Shown piece by piece: positions 1 through 12,605 of a stretch of DNA of 64,000 nt; position 1 is the first letter of the stretch, and every line of letters begins with the position of its first letter. The stretch covers positions 14,698,501 through 14,762,500 of the forward strand of contig OX485808.1 of assembly GCA_950295325.1 (NCBI GenBank). Direction: 5' to 3'. The position numbers and the translations under genes were made by a program. Source of the DNA: Polytrichum commune. Its lineage: Eukaryota > Streptophyta > Polytrichopsida > Polytrichales > Polytrichaceae. The notes under the pieces were generated by a model. That model saw nothing but the letters and a program-made list of their open reading frames with translations, was not told where the DNA came from and did no database searches.

Positions 1-979
1 GGAAAGAAATTATTGATATTGTATGCATAACAATGAATGAAAAATCATAGGACCAACTCCTGACAAAATGTCCCATTGAGTTGATGGATAACTCTATTGG
101 CCTAAAATCTATCCTTTCCAGATGCATTTGTATTATTAGTGAGCACAAATACTTCCCTGGAGAAGTTTGGGCTGTGCCAATTTGAGATGAGGCTTCCGGA
201 ACTTCATCATTCCCTTTCAGGTTGGCTGGACCTTGGATATGTATAATGAGGTTCTTACATTTTTCTGATACCTGTAGGGTAAGGGTATTTGAGGAAATTT
301 TTGTTTCTAATACCACTTGGGTCTCTATACCATGCAAGAACCCTCATACCTAGGAAAAGTACCCTAGTATGAGAATGGTATTAGGATGGATTCAACCAGT
401 GTTGGGACTGGTATTGTCTTCCTTTTTTACCATTTGGGTGTCTATAATGAGGATTCCACATTTTTTTGATACCAGTAGGTTATGGGGGTATTTGAGAATG
501 TTTTTGTTTTCGATACCATTTGGGTCTACATATCATGAAAGGACCTTCATACCTAGGTAAATCGTAGTATCATACCTAGGTTCATACCCTAGTATCAACA
601 TGGTATTTGTCCAAATAATATCTCGGGTATACAAAGATTTGCTCACCTTGAGATACCCACCAAATATCAATATTTGACTTGTATTACAATCTTGGTACCT
701 ATGGGTAGGTTCTTTGATACCATTATGTTGTTGATTGTTGGTCCCATGCATTCACCTATGTACCTGTCCAACATTAACCCAAATAATAATTTAGGTGTAC
801 AAAGATCCTCTCATCTTGTGATACCTATCAAGTATCAATTTGGGACTGGTGTTGCAGTTTGATATGAGTCAGGTAGGTTCCTTGATACCATCTCTAATGT
901 TGTGTATTGATACCATGCATCCACCTATATATCTACCAGTCCAACAAAATCATTGTAATTTTGGATTTTGTAATGACAG
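1..979. repeat. Intronic diverged direct repeats
   Basis: This stretch precedes the first visible SCAI exon and is read as intron. It holds two tandem diverged copies of a ~175-bp unit, at about 219-388 and 401-590, recognisable by phrases such as GATACCAGTAGG, CATACCTAGG and ACCCTAGTATGA. Related pieces recur in a later intron at about 6550-6700 and 7020-7260. No coding exon was found here: the residues expected just before the 980 exon in SCAI proteins are not encoded. Confidence 0.5.
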
Positions 980-3900
980 GTTAAGTTCAGTGAGCTGACA
1001 TTGGATACATTCCGAATGCTACAAGCTCTTGAGTGGGAGCCAAGTGGATCTCTGTATCGCACCCGTGGTGGAGAAACTAGCAGTCGAATGGGTGCGTCAG
1101 GGCACCTTGGAGTTGTCGAGGAAATTCCTGATCCAAGCCTGCCACCTAATCCACATAAATACATTTTGTACCGACCCTCAGTCCAGCATTTACTTCTTGT
1201 AAGTACTCATTTGCCATTCTACCTCTATCAACTGTTTTAAAGACCACAGTGTCTATTATTTATACTATCCAGAACCCAAATAATTTGTTGAAATGGACGC
1301 CAACCAGCACCTGTATTAGGATATTTGACCAGTTGACTTTTTTAAGGAACCAACTTCTAGTAGTTAAGAACAGGGAGATTTAGGATACAGGAAGCTTTTT
1401 GGATTTTTCAATGTGCTTGATTGATACCTTGGTCTCCAAGGTAGCTAAATCACAACGTTTTGTTACACGTGTGTCAAGGAGGGATGACTGATGTCCTTCT
1501 AAAGTCCTTGGAAATTATGTGTAGAGTTGAACCAAAAAAAATCCTATCAACTATTTTTTAACATAGGAATTCTGTAAATTTCCGTCAACTGCTTTTCATC
1601 TAGCTATTCTTTAACCATGACAGGTGCACATAGTGGTTCTAGCTAGGGCCAGTTCAGATGGGTCCCAAGTTGTGAGTCCCAATTCACTTGAGGTTAATCT
1701 GTGCAAATCTCAGCCATTGAGAACATGGAAGTTGGGGCTTATTTTCCACACGGGGTCCCAAGTCCTAAGCATGACATGGATGTCTACATGGCAACACTTT
1801 TTGGAGACGAGGCTTGGGACTTGTGTTCAGAGTTGGGTTGAGCAAAAAGCTAGACCCAACTCGCAACACAAGTCTTCAGATTTTTTTTGCATAAAATAAT
1901 TAAGATCTGACTTTAATGGATATATAGCCATACTTCATTGGTTTCTTGAGGCTCCAAAGTTGGGACTTTGCCTCCATGTTTGGACTTGCTGACATGAGTG
2001 AGACTCGGGACTTGGGATCCCATGTGAACCAGCTCTTACAGGAACACCAGCAGTCCTTTGATTTGTACGAATCCCCAACAAGTGTTCAGATAATAATTGA
2101 TTTGGTCTATGATGTTGAGTCTATATTCAGCAAAACCATTTAAAAAGAGGATGTGAAAATAATGTGATCTGTGACAATTGGGAGATATATGTGATATGTA
2201 TTTGAGTCTATCATTCATATGAGCTGAAATCTCCCTGTGATTCAGTTTACATATTTGTATGTACCAATTCGATTAATGCATGTGATAAATGGGATAAGTT
2301 TAGATAGTCACTTTTGACATTTTATCAAAAACCTCCAGCTAATAGGGTAAACAATGTAAATAAAGCACCTATTTTGGCACTGGTTTTAGAAAATAAACGA
2401 AAAAGCAGATGTTTTGCAAACTTTCAACCCCCAAATCTGTAGTTGGGCTGACAATATCAAGAAGTAAGTTTAAACCCCTATTTATGAACCCCCAGCAGTC
2501 AGTGACTGAAGACTGGTGCTGTTGTCCTATCTGTGTTCTCAGGTGCTGGCTACAGTTTGTGAAGAAGTTCCATCCAATTCTTGTGTACTACTGTATGTAG
2601 CTGCTTCAGGTAATTTTTTTCACTTCAAATTTCTCCATTAGAAGGTCAATGAATGCAACATTAGGTCCTAAAGGTCTTTGGTAAAGGAGAAAAGCATGGA
2701 ATTTCTTTGATAATCTCTTAGTTGGACAGACAGTCTTGTTGAGGGGTTTTAGAAGTCCTATTAGAGTTATCCCCTAACTCAAAATGATTTTTGGTTGGGA
2801 GTTGGTTATTTTGCATACACCACCTTCCATGTTCGGTAAGTTTTGGGTGTGTGCTTGAAGGTAGAGTGAAGGTTTTGAGCAAAGAACATGCTAAATTGGT
2901 TCATTGAAGATAAACTCATTTTGGCATGCCGAGAGGTGCTAAAAGGGGTTCAACCCTCAATGAATCGAAATAGGTTGCTCTATATTCAAATGCAAACATT
3001 ACCTCCAAGCATGCACCACAATGCAAATAAATGCATGCACAACAACCAGTGGGAAATTGTAGGGGACCAACTCCAGGCAAAAGTTCGCATTGATTTTAAG
3101 GATAACTCTACTATCTTTTCTTCAATCTTAATATCTCTGTTCCTCTAGTACATTGCATTCTGTTCTTCTGATTTCCACATGTTCCCTTTCTAGAGAATAT
3201 ATATATATATATATATATATATTTCAATTTCTCATTTGTGCTTATATGATGACAAAGGTTTTTGATCCAAGGTAGACATGCCTAATTTGGTTACTCATCT
3301 TATTTGGACACCAATATTTGAGTGGTATGTGGCTACATGTGGCTCCAAGAATGGATACTAGAAATACATGTTTCTGAAAGAGATTGGACTACGTGCTCAT
3401 ACATGATAACCATTCTAGGCTCAATAATTAGGGGGACCTACATGACCATTTGATGAACTTGAGAATCTTTACTTCGATAATGAAAAAGATATTCATGTAA
3501 ACTCCAAAAATTGTGATGGAAGTGGCTATGGCCTTAATTTCGATTTGCTGTCTATCTCATACTACTTCCGTGTTTCATATCCTAGGAGAAGTGGGCTAGT
3601 CAGAAAAAGTAACCATTTAAGACCCATCTACCTTAGCAGCTTGGTGGGTTGACAATGTGTCATCCTTTCCACAATTATGTTATCAGGGTGCACTGTTTTT
3701 GATGACAATGATGTGGAGTTTTTTTTTGTGCTTTTGTTACAGGCAGACCAGCTCGATCTCTGTCATCTAGTCCATCTTCTGCAAGCTTAATGATGGGGTC
3801 GTCATCTGGGAACAAAATTGTTTCCCTAACTCCTACTCTCAGTTTGAATCAGATAACCTTAAATCAGATTCAGTCTTATATCACTCCCAATGGCGATGGT

Positions 3901-6900
3901 GGTGTTGATGTTGAACAGAGTGACACATCAGCTGCAAGTACCCCTGCACATAGCCCTCGAAAAAGCAACCATGGGGGTCCAACAGCACCTTTGGAATTAG
4001 CTATTGGCTCCGCCCCTGGGCTGTGGCTAGGATCAAAGCGAAGTCCAGGTATGAGGGCATTTTGTGAGAAGAGTTTGATTTTGTCCTATGGTTTTGGAGC
4101 CCAATTTGGGCCTCTCATACATATGATATTTTGAAATTGTACATGTGAATATAGATTGTTGATGTGACTTTCTGGTAGATAACGATAGCTTGTTGTCTTG
4201 CAAGATTATTCTTCTTGACGCTCACAAAGTAACTTGAAAAGAGTGTGATGAAGATTTCATATCTCCAGTATAAAGAGAGTATACACAATTAATATGAACT
4301 TCCTAAAAGCTTTTAGGAGTTAAGCTTTAAAAGATCGAGGGTAGGTTTATATGGGATATGTGATGATTCGTACGAACACCCAACAAGTATTGAGATATTA
4401 TTTGATTCAATCTATCCTATTGAATCCTTATTTAGCAAAAGCCACAAAAAAGAGGAAGTGAAAATAAGGTGATATGTGACAACAGTAACTAGTATACATA
4501 GTATTTATTTAAGTCTAGGTTGATGTATCCGAGTTCAAATCTCTGCGTAATTAAAATTACATATATGTGTGTTTTGATTGTAATTATGCATATGATGAAT
4601 CGGATTATATTAGATAGGGTCATGTTTGCCTCTTCAAGCTAAAAATATCAAGAAGGTAGGTGAAACCCTTCCATATGATACCTTGAGGCCCAGAATGGTC
4701 TTTCTCTCCAAAGAAGAGTGGTGGAAAATATTTTTCTCTGTTCATGCAAAAAAATTAAATATCATAAACTGCTGAAATTATGTGATAATGCTTTTTCAGT
4801 GCTTTATACTTGAGTAATTCATAAGAAATTCTAAATGTTTCAAACATGGTAAGTGTATCACTAAGATGATTATGTTCTGTTTGATAAAAAAAAGTTAGAT
4901 CTCATTTCCTTTTCATTTCCTTTTTCCTTTGAAAATGCTCACACAAAGCTATGACCTTATATAGAAGGTCCAACTGTATGGATGTGATCTTTGACTTTGT
5001 GTCAGACAATTTTGCTGCATGAATGTTTCATAAATCAAGCTTGCAAATCTCATTTTATAACTAATCTTGAAAGTACAACAGAATACCTCAGGGATAACAA
5101 AGGTTAAGGGTTAGGAGTGAAGAAGTTCTGCGGTACCAGCTATGACACAGAAGCCTAAAATTTGTTTGTAGCAATGGCAGTCTTATCGTTTAGTACATTT
5201 ATGGATGAAATCTGATTTCTCATGCTGTCACGGGTTTGATGTACAGGTGACAATTTCCTTTATCCCAGTGACATCCTTCCATTTACTCGGCGCCCCTTGT
5301 TCATCATAGTTGACAGTGATAACAGCTCCACATTTGAGGTGCTCCTACTGACCTCCTGTAATGTATCTGCATTTACTTTTGGACCTGCTGTAAATGTAGT
5401 AAGGGCCACTGTACACTGTGGCCAAGGGCCATGACCATGAAATACGAGGGCCCTTGAACTCATCTGAAGGTCATTACATGGATAATTGAAATTGTGTTTT
5501 GTGTAGTCATGGGCCCTTCCAAGTGTAGTGTCAAAACACATGTGACTGGGGTCTTAACCAAATGCTATTCCATGTCCATCCTATTCAATGTTATAATAAA
5601 TCAAGGCTTGTGAGATTTCCAAGTGTCATAGTCTCCCAGTTTTTGTGTTGGACCATGAAACAATTTCCATTCCATGCCATGTAGGACTCCATGTAGGTTT
5701 GTTCATCCATTCAAACTTCGTTGGTCCTGTAGGCCCTCAAGATTTTGTTTAAAGTGAAGTGGGACGCTCTTGGCATTTTCCACCGATCAGAGATTTTAGA
5801 TTTCAAAGGTCACAGACCGTGAAGCTCTAGTCTAAAGTGCCCCCAAGGTAAATGGGTCTTAACAGGTTACTTTTCTCAAGTAGCCTACTTCTCCTAGGAT
5901 ATGAAATCGGAATTAGTATGAGATGATTAGCAAATCTAAATCAAGGTCATAGCTACTTTCCTCATAATTTTTGGAGCTCATATGAATATCTTATTGATCA
6001 TCAAAGTGAAAATGCTTGTGCTCATTAAATGGTCACATAGGTCCCCCCAATTATGGTGATTATTGAGCCTAGAATGCTTATCATATTCTAAGGACGCAGT
6101 CCAATCTCTTGTAAACAGATGTCTTTTTGATATCTGTTCTTGGAGCCACATGCAACCACATACCACTCAAATATAGGTGTTTGATAAAGAAAGTAACCGA
6201 ATTAGGTATGTCTACCTGTGCAAAGCCAATGCTGAAGTATGATTATAAAACACCATGTCAATCGTTCAAAGGGTGCTGATTGGCACCTGATTTTTTGATT
6301 TGCAGAGCATCAGCGGAGACGAGAGAGGAGAACCAGCTGTCCTTCTACTGTCCCCTAGTATGCAGCCTGACGACAAAGGCATAGGTGTTCCAGCTTCTGT
6401 ATCATATCCCAACAGCTGTGGCAATTTGTTTACATTCTTTTTAACAGCACCCCTCCTAGCTTTTTGCCGAGTGGCTGGCTTCTCAAATTCCCATCTTCAA
6501 AAGGTATGTCTTCACTTAACAATATAATGTAGTTTGAGCTTGAAACCAATGTTGGACTGGTATCACCTTAGTTTGATTCCACTCGGGTATAAACAAAGAG
6601 GTTCTTACATTCTAATGATACCTGTAGGGTAAGGGAATGTGAGGATATTTTTGTTTCTAAACGGGTCGGGTCTGTATACCATGCAAGAAGTACACCTTTA
6701 ACAGCTGCTACTGTGGGTTGACAGCGAGCTGGGTAGAAAATACTGTGGCCCACTGTATTTTATGTGGGTTGAAAATTAGTATGGCTTATACATCAATAAA
6801 CTATCAATATTAAACATAAAATGACAACAAAATATTGATTTCTTTTGGTATGCTGTTGATATTAAATTTTTAACTCACAATATTCAGGTTTATGTAAATA

Positions 6901-8998
6901 ACATTGATTTCATTCCTAGTTTTGAACATATGATACTATGGGCTCAAAAATGGTGTGGGTCCAAAAAGACTACAATGACCAAAATTATTGTGGTATGTCA
7001 AAATTATAGTGGGCCATGGGACTAGGTGTAAAAGGTGTACCTTCATATCTAGGTAAAAGTACCCTAGTTTGAAAATGATACTAGGATGGTATTAATATCC
7101 CAAATGATAACTTGGGTACACAAAGATTCTCTCATCTTGGGATAGCCACTAAGTATCAATATTGACTGGTATTGCAGTTTTGATACCAGTTTTGATACAA
7201 ACTCTATGCATACAATTATTAATATTATGTATTGATACCATGCATAAAATACAGTGGGCTATGGTATTTTCTACCCTTTTCCCTGTCAACCCACAGTAGC
7301 TTGAAACTGCATGGACATTGGGCTTATTTTTGATAGGTTTGGTCTCCGAAACATACGGATAGTTTGTTGAATCATTTTGGACAGAAATCAATGACATCTG
7401 TTTTCTGTGTTTACGAAATTGCACACAACTGAATATCTTGGGTTATTGTTATGTATGAGAACAGGGGCATCATGAGCACCCAGAAAAGTTTCTTGCAACA
7501 CTGTTTGCAGAGTTGGGCACAAAACTCGCATCGTCGGCTTCTTTAAACCAAGTCTGGGCCCGGGTGCTGTACGATCCGTTCCTTCGCCAACTTGTATTGA
7601 GGTTCCAAACTATCCTTTATCCATCAGACTTGTGAAATCAGGATTTCCTTTCTTTGCATGAAAGAAGATAGGTATCCTTTAACGCAAGGGGTCTTTTCAT
7701 CGGGAACATAGTTGGTCCCCTATGATTTTCCAATGGTTGTTTTGCATACAAAATCTAAATTTTCTTTCCACTTGTGGTGCATGCTTGGAAGTGGTGTTTG
7801 CATTTGAGTGAAGAACAACCTATTTCAATGAGGGCCAAACTTATTTTCGGACCTTTTTGGCATGTTAAACAGTCAATGAACCGATATGAGCCAATTTTAC
7901 TTAGATACGAGTAGTAGCATATCAGCTGAAGATAATCTCCATACAGCTACAACTGTAGGTGCCTTTTAGTGTGGAAAGTCTTTGAATTGCAACGTATTGG
8001 ATGTCAAAATTTCATATTCGAAATGGAATTCATGAGCTTGAACATAAGTCTTCCATGAGAGCTATTAGAAAGACAAAACACTAATCTCATTCTTGTGTTT
8101 GAACCTAAACCCACTTGACATCAATCATTTGTTCTAGTCACAACAAACTAATTAGATGAAGTTATCAGATAATTTTAAAATAGAATTAGAAATATCACAA
8201 TCAGCACAAAGCGCTAGAAATGTCTCTACTTATCATCACACTTCGAATTTATGACTTGGCAGGCGCAGACAGATAGAGTTCATCATCAACCCTACCGGTC
8301 CATATAGTGCTGGTGATGCAGACACAGATAATATCTGCGTCACTCTGTATCTTGAGCCTTAGGATAAGTTGTATCTTGTGACATAAAGGGGGGTTTTACA
8401 TTAGGGTCTGGGTCCAAGAAACATGGGGTCCAAAACATCCCTTGGTGGACCTTAATTTTGGACTCAAGATTGGACCCAAGCTTCAAGATTTGGCAGGAAA
8501 GTGGTGCCACATTTTATCACACTTTGGATTCGGGTCCTAGTGTAAAATCCTCGGGTCCAAAATCTTACTCAGCCGAAAGGATTGCTTGATTTTGGAGTTT
8601 CTTCAGTCTTGACCCTAATGTGAATTCATCCAAATCTTTAATTCTTTATGTTGTGTGACTAAATAGCCTGTTTTTTTGGGGCCAGATTCATCTTTTGTAG
8701 AGGACTGTTTGCACTTCATTCAAAATACCATGGAAAGCCGGAGTATCTCCCACGATGCTGTCCTGCATTGCCTGATGAGGTCCTTCCCAATTCAAGTGCC
8801 GTTGAAACCATGGTAATGCACATTGCAAACACTCTCGGGGTGGCTGATCAGTTCAAATTTTCACCCGAAACTTCAGAGGCTATGGTTGGACCATCAAATG
8901 GTGTTCGCAGCCCCAAGACGCCAAGTGGCGTGACGGAAGAAGATGTTGAGGAGTCTGGTGAACAAGGCGTTGTTGACGACAACTCGAACTGTGCTTGA
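980..8998 (+). CDS. SCAI: SCAI-like protein, C-terminal 443 codons (5' end outside window)
   Basis: Seven exons join in frame with GT-AG borders: 980-1198, 2543-2609, 3743-4048, 5247-5338, 6306-6503, 7465-7601 and 8686-8998 (TGA stop). Together they encode 443 residues. The product reads as the C-terminal part of the plant homologue of SCAI. Landmarks are LTLDTFRMLQALEWEPSGS, PSLPPNPHK-ILYRPSV, VLATVCEE, PFTRRPLFIIVDSDNSSTFE, GDERGEPAVLLLSP, FTFFLTAPLLAFC, VWARVLYDPFLRQLVLRFIFCR and a final LGVADQFKFSP. In animals SCAI is a nuclear cofactor that represses MRTF/SRF transcription and acts in DNA-break repair; the plant role is little known. The 980 exon opens in the middle of the protein, so the start codon and earlier exons lie upstream. 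The poorly conserved 3743 exon (Ser-rich, GlyGlyVal-Asp) is the most variable part. Identification is by recalled family motifs; exon borders were traced base by base. Confidence 0.87.
2064..2315 (+). repeat. ~250-bp direct repeat, copy 1 (SCAI intron)
   Basis: This segment of the second visible coding intron matches 4370-4622 in the same orientation. Shared phrases include CCAACAAGT, AAAAAGAGGA-GTGAAAATAA, GTGATATG and GATGAAT/GATAAAT near the end. Identity looks like about 70 percent. No reading frame or TIR was seen. Confidence 0.5.
3196..3222. repeat. (AT)n microsatellite
   Basis: An uninterrupted AT dinucleotide run of about 26 bases in an intron of the SCAI-like gene. Confidence 0.9.
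3269..3634 (-). mobile_element. AAGGTAGA-family TIR element, copy 1
   Basis: A ~366-bp element starting AAGGTAGACATGCC and ending with a match to the complement of AAGGTAGATGGGTC. It is the reverse complement of the copy at 5844-6217, about 75 percent alike along its length (for example the CCAAT-CTCTT / AAGAGATTGG block). It has no coding capacity and behaves like a MITE inside a SCAI intron. The superfamily is unknown because the TIRs are imperfect and no target duplication is clear. Confidence 0.55.
4370..4622 (+). repeat. ~250-bp direct repeat, copy 2 (SCAI intron)
   Basis: Second copy of the repeat described at 2064-2315, in the next intron but one. The two copies flank the 2543 and 3743 exons. 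Confidence 0.5.
4680..5130 (+). repeat. Dispersed ~500-bp repeat, copy 1
   Basis: This intron segment matches 62105-62690 in the same order: TCTCCAAAGAAGAGT, GAATATTTTTCTCT, GAAGGTCCAAC, CATGAATGTTTCATAAA, CTTGCAAA-CTCA and AGGGATAA-AGGGTTA. The far copy has an extra ~170-bp stretch in its middle. The element type is not recognised. Confidence 0.55.
5403..5844 (+). mobile_element. GGGCCACTTCACAC-family MITE, degraded intronic copy
   Basis: Starts just after a TAA with GGGCCACTGTACAC and ends near 5844 in a decayed complement of the same terminus. Its inside matches the element at 13543-14041 in part: GGACTCCATGTAGG, GGTCCTGTAGGCCCTCAAG and AGTGAAG-GGGACG-TCTTGGCA. It lies directly after the exon ending at 5338 and abuts another element at 5844. 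Non-coding and probably old. Confidence 0.55.
5844..6217 (+). mobile_element. AAGGTAGA-family TIR element, copy 2
   Basis: A ~374-bp element bounded by AAGGTAAATGGGTC and the complement of AGGTAGACATACC. It is inverted relative to 3269-3634, and further copies or fragments lie at about 9700-10365, 33095-33250, 34780-34870, 40350-40702, 41840-42040 and 52025-52370. It fills most of the intron before the 6306 exon. No coding capacity. Confidence 0.55.
8391..8551. mobile_element. Small TIR element (~160 bp)
   Basis: The left end GGTTTTACATTAGGGTC pairs with the right end, whose complement reads GGATTTTACACTAGGACC. The inside is rich in TGGACC/GGGTCC words. It lies in the last intron of the SCAI-like gene and is probably a MITE of unassigned family. 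Confidence 0.4.
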
Positions 8999-9640
8999 GA
9001 AATTGTATCTCTTGTGGCTTTAATGGTAAAAAGGAAAGAAAGAAAGAAACGGATCTGGGGTAGGTTGTTCTCAACCTGTGATTTTACTTCATATGAGAAG
9101 TATGTCAACCACTTTTGGTGTCAAGTTTTTCAGTTGTTGGTTTGTGGTGTGGTGTCTAAAGCCGCCATTTCTTGGAACAGCAAAGGCAGCAACACTAGGC
9201 CTTATATGAATTCAAAATCGCCGAGCCAAAGCATGCCACCCAGCAAGATATTATTTTCCTTTCTTTTTCCCCAAAACTGTATGGATACGACTGTAATTAG
9301 CTTCTGGAGGAATTGGTGGAAGCAGTATTAGATTTTTCGAGTGTAAAAGTTGCGAACAGTAATTTAAATGTTTTGTGAGGGGCTTGAAGCGGATTCTTCA
9401 GTAAATATGAACCAAAATGTTCTGAGCCTTGTTCTCATTGTTTGTATAGGTAGTTGTCATTTGTCATTTGGTTCCCGTAGCCTTTTCCAAGCAGAGGAAG
9501 AGCAGCTTTGAAGAGTTTGGCATTTTTCTAATCTTATCAGACAATGTTAAGAATGACGAATCCAACCTTAGGAGGTTTGTAATATGTATGTATGAAATGT
9601 AAGACCAAAATTGTGAGAATATGAGACCTTTTCAATCTTG
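8999..9640 (+). other. Probable 3' untranslated region of the SCAI-like gene
   Basis: The DNA after the TGA at 8998 has no further exon or reading frame of note and is T-rich, as plant 3' untranslated regions are. The poly(A) site is not obvious; the end is placed where dispersed-repeat sequence begins at about 9650. The length is an estimate. Confidence 0.35.
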
Positions 9641-9699
9641 CTGTGTTTCCAGTATAGGTACTGTCAAAGTCTATGTTGATCAGTCACATAAAAATTTGC

Positions 9700-10081
9700 A
9701 ACTAATCTTGAATAGTCATGAATTATCAAAGTCCATCGACAATGAGACATAGTAGTCACATAAGTCCTCCCCCCAATGATGTTGACTATTGAGCCTAGCA
9801 TGGTTAGCAAATTTTGAAAATGTAGTCCAATATCTTTTTAACACATGTCCTTTTGGTGTTTGTTCTTAGAAATACACCCAACTACATTGACCCTCCCTAT
9901 TAGTGAGGGTGGTACTAATTCCTAGAGAATGCGTTGGTTAGCCAAATCTCAAAGTTATTAAGGGCTTAAAATTTTCATTGAATGACACTAAATTCATGAA
10001 TACATGCTCATTTACCATAGATTTCAAGAAACTTAGGGCGTACTCAAGATGTGTAGAGTGATAAAATGAAATTATACATAC

Positions 10082-10112
<31 letters not shown>

Positions 10113-10365
10113 GATGAAAATACATGCTTGTCAATGAATAGTACCAAGTGCTAGTACTTTTAGTGAATTGTGTTGGGATGAAAATGCTTTCTAGGTCTTT
10201 TGGTGGCACTAATTTCAGAGTGTAAAGAAATCTAATGTCACCTTCACTAATTTCCCACACTCGTTATTAGCCCTCCCACATTGATTGGCATAATTAGTGC
10301 ACCCATTGCTCAAATATAGGTGTACAATAAAGACAAGCAATTGAATTAGGTCCGCTTACTTTCGT
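9700..10365 (+). mobile_element. AAGGTAGA-family element interrupted by another insertion
   Basis: The first part (9730-9893) and last part (about 10305-10365) match consecutive pieces of the copy at 5844-6217. About 410 bp of unrelated DNA, including a (TA)n run at about 10087-10112, is placed between them. This is best read as a nested insertion. The outer left end is decayed. Confidence 0.4.
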
Positions 10366-10827
10366 AGATATGCTCTCAATCTTGATCCTAGTTTTGAACT
10401 AGAACTTGTCACTTGGGGCGAAGAGATAGATTGTTGTCAACAATCTTTTGTGGACATTAGAGGAGGAAGTGTTATAGTAGTGGGCCTTGAGTTTGGGGGA
10501 TTTTTAGTGAATGCTCCTCCCCCCAAGAAAATTGCCCGATTCTACTTCCCTTCTTGTCCTTCGTGGCACATAACGTGCCATGCATGAAATCGAGACAAAA
10601 AAAATCAGTGTTTGAATATTTGGTGCCAAATATGTGGCATGCCAGACCAATGAACGGGGAGAACCAAACCCTACTATTAGTCTAAAGGGTCCAATCTAAA
10701 GGTCCAATATTTCGATTTCCCACTCTAATGAGATCTACTCTTGAGATTCTTGGTTGCCGGGCCCATGGGTAGAAATCAAATTTGTAAGAAGCATTTCATT
10801 TTCACTCACCAATTGAGGGCAATGATC

Positions 10828-11037
10828 GGGGAGAACTGACAGTTAGTTCCAGATGAACCGGTTGAGTTTGAAAAATAACCGGTTGAAGTTCAAGACATCA
10901 GGAGAATTATTGATCACTTTAGAAGAATTTATGGAATATACCTCAATTTAATATAGAAAAACCGAAGGATGTCAACATGTAACCGGTTGGACTTGCAAAC
11001 ACTAGGATCTCAACCAATTATGCCTAAAAATCTCCCC
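10828..11037 (+). mobile_element. GGGGAGA-family MITE, copy 1 (~210 bp)
   Basis: Bounded by GGGGAGAAC and ATCTCCCC, with two or more ACCGGTT words inside. Matching copies lie at 19762-19968 (same strand), 34260-34468 and 57713-57937 (opposite strand). Short TIRs and no coding capacity suggest a non-autonomous DNA element. A convincing target duplication was not found. Confidence 0.6.
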
Positions 11038-11039
11038 GG

Positions 11040-12080
11040 TCATTGATCGAGGGTCCTCCGAGGCCTATTTGACTACCCCCCCCCCCCTTCCCCTTTTCTT
11101 CTTCTAATGAATGAATTTATCCAAATGAAAAGAGTGGAGTTGGTGGTTCAGTTCCAAATGTTGGAAGTTGTAGTTTGCATAATACAATTATCCTTGAAGT
11201 CCCAAAAATGCATGTTTTGGTAGTGAGAGTTTTGCCCCACTCTTGACATTCTATAATGTTGAAAGAGTGTTCAAGTTGTGCTGGGAACTTATAAGTTTGG
11301 TGAGATGAAAGGAAGGTGGTTGATTTTTGTCGAAAGTTGTATATATAAAAATGGATGTCTTATCCAATTTTTGAGGGCACCTAAAATGATAGTTTCGACA
11401 ATTGAATAATCAAATAATGCCAAAATTGGGGCGAAACTCCTTACCAAAACACGAGCTTTTGAGAGACTTTAAAGATAACTCTAATAAGATTAGGTGAATG
11501 CCTACATTGCATTGTGACAAGTGGATCAACGACAACACTTTTAGGAAACATCTGAAATTCTTTGGAGCAATAGACCTCACATTATCTGATCACAAAGTTC
11601 TCTAACTTATTTACGCGGACACATCCCATAAAACAACAAATATTCATAAACATGAATGAATTGAAAAGCCTATACACAACCATTCAAGGTCATTGTTGGC
11701 AACTTGTGATCTAGATGATCCATAACATAATTCAAATTGAAAGACCAATCCTCTTTCCTATTGAGGCTACGAGCTTCAGTATAGCAGCACAATGACTCAA
11801 GTTCAACCTAAATTTGAATGTATAAAAGAATTTCCTAGGAATGCAGTGGGAACAATTTCCCTATACTCACATGCCCACATGACTCATCCCTTGGACTGAA
11901 TAATGTTATGCTAGTCATGTAAACTCGGCATTTTGATACGTTGTATATCCCAACCTTGTACCCTATCTGGTCAACTTACGATTAAGCAGTCCACCAACCA
12001 ACAAAAAAAGGAAAAAATAAAGAGGAAGAAAGAAAAAAGAAAGAAAGGAAAAGGGTAAAGTTGATTAGATTTGATCGGTA
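11040..12080. other. Intergenic, no feature recognised
   Basis: No gene-like frame or RNA gene was seen. There is a C tract near 11080 and a purine-rich AAGGAAAG-type tract at about 12003-12055. Confidence 0.4.
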
Positions 12081-12082
12081 AA

Positions 12083-12286
12083 CTACACTAAATATCATAT
12101 TTAGTGTCACTTACTATTTAGAGTTACACAATGCTATATCTTTTTACTATTGAATAAATTTTTACCAAGTAAATTTGTTATTGTTCTATAATGTCCAAAC
12201 AACCATTTGTTTATTAATTTTGTAAATAGATATAGCTTTGCGTAATTCCAAATAGTAGGTGACACTAAATATAGTATTTAGTGTAG
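12083..12286. mobile_element. Palindromic MITE, CACTAAATAT / ATTTAGTGTC family, copy 1
   Basis: A 204-bp element with TIRs of about 55-60 bp. The left side reads CTACACTAAATATCATATTT, then GTCACTTACTATTTAGAG; the right side is its near-perfect complement. The middle is AT-rich. A relative is at 52108-52309, and three others sharing the terminal words lie at 23096-23478, 52804-53026 and 63287-63803. Confidence 0.75.
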
Positions 12287-12411
12287 TGCTTGCCCATATT
12301 TGTTTAATCTATCACTCAAATATGGTTGCATTCTAGTCAATATTAGATAAGTTGGGTCAAAACTAACGAGGTCGATGTGCTTGACCGGAACTTTACCTTT
12401 GCCCCTTTGTA

Positions 12412-12570
12412 GGAATCCATGTAGACTTTACATCCATCTTGCATTCACATACTCTGTTGGTCCCTCAAGCATAGTGTGAAGCGAACTTGGACCGGCTCCG
12501 TCTTTTCTACCAATGAGAGTGCTTGAAGTATAATGGCCCTGGGCTTTCAGTCTCGTGTGTGAAGTGGCCC
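12412..12570 (-). mobile_element. GGGCCACTTCACAC-family MITE, truncated copy
   Basis: This is the reverse complement of about 13543-13707, with high identity through the block that contains AGCGAACTTGGACCGGCTCC. It ends in GAAGTGGCCC. The other half is missing. With the full copy at 13543 it makes a large inverted pair around the element at 12606-13539. Confidence 0.65.
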
Positions 12571-12605
12571 TCAAGTGGGCTAATTAAAAGCCCAAGTTCC
12601 AATTA

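Noticed and set aside
4500-4580. Possible tRNA (GAGTTCAAATCTC word)
   Set aside because: No box A at the right spacing and no cloverleaf; it belongs to a dispersed repeat.
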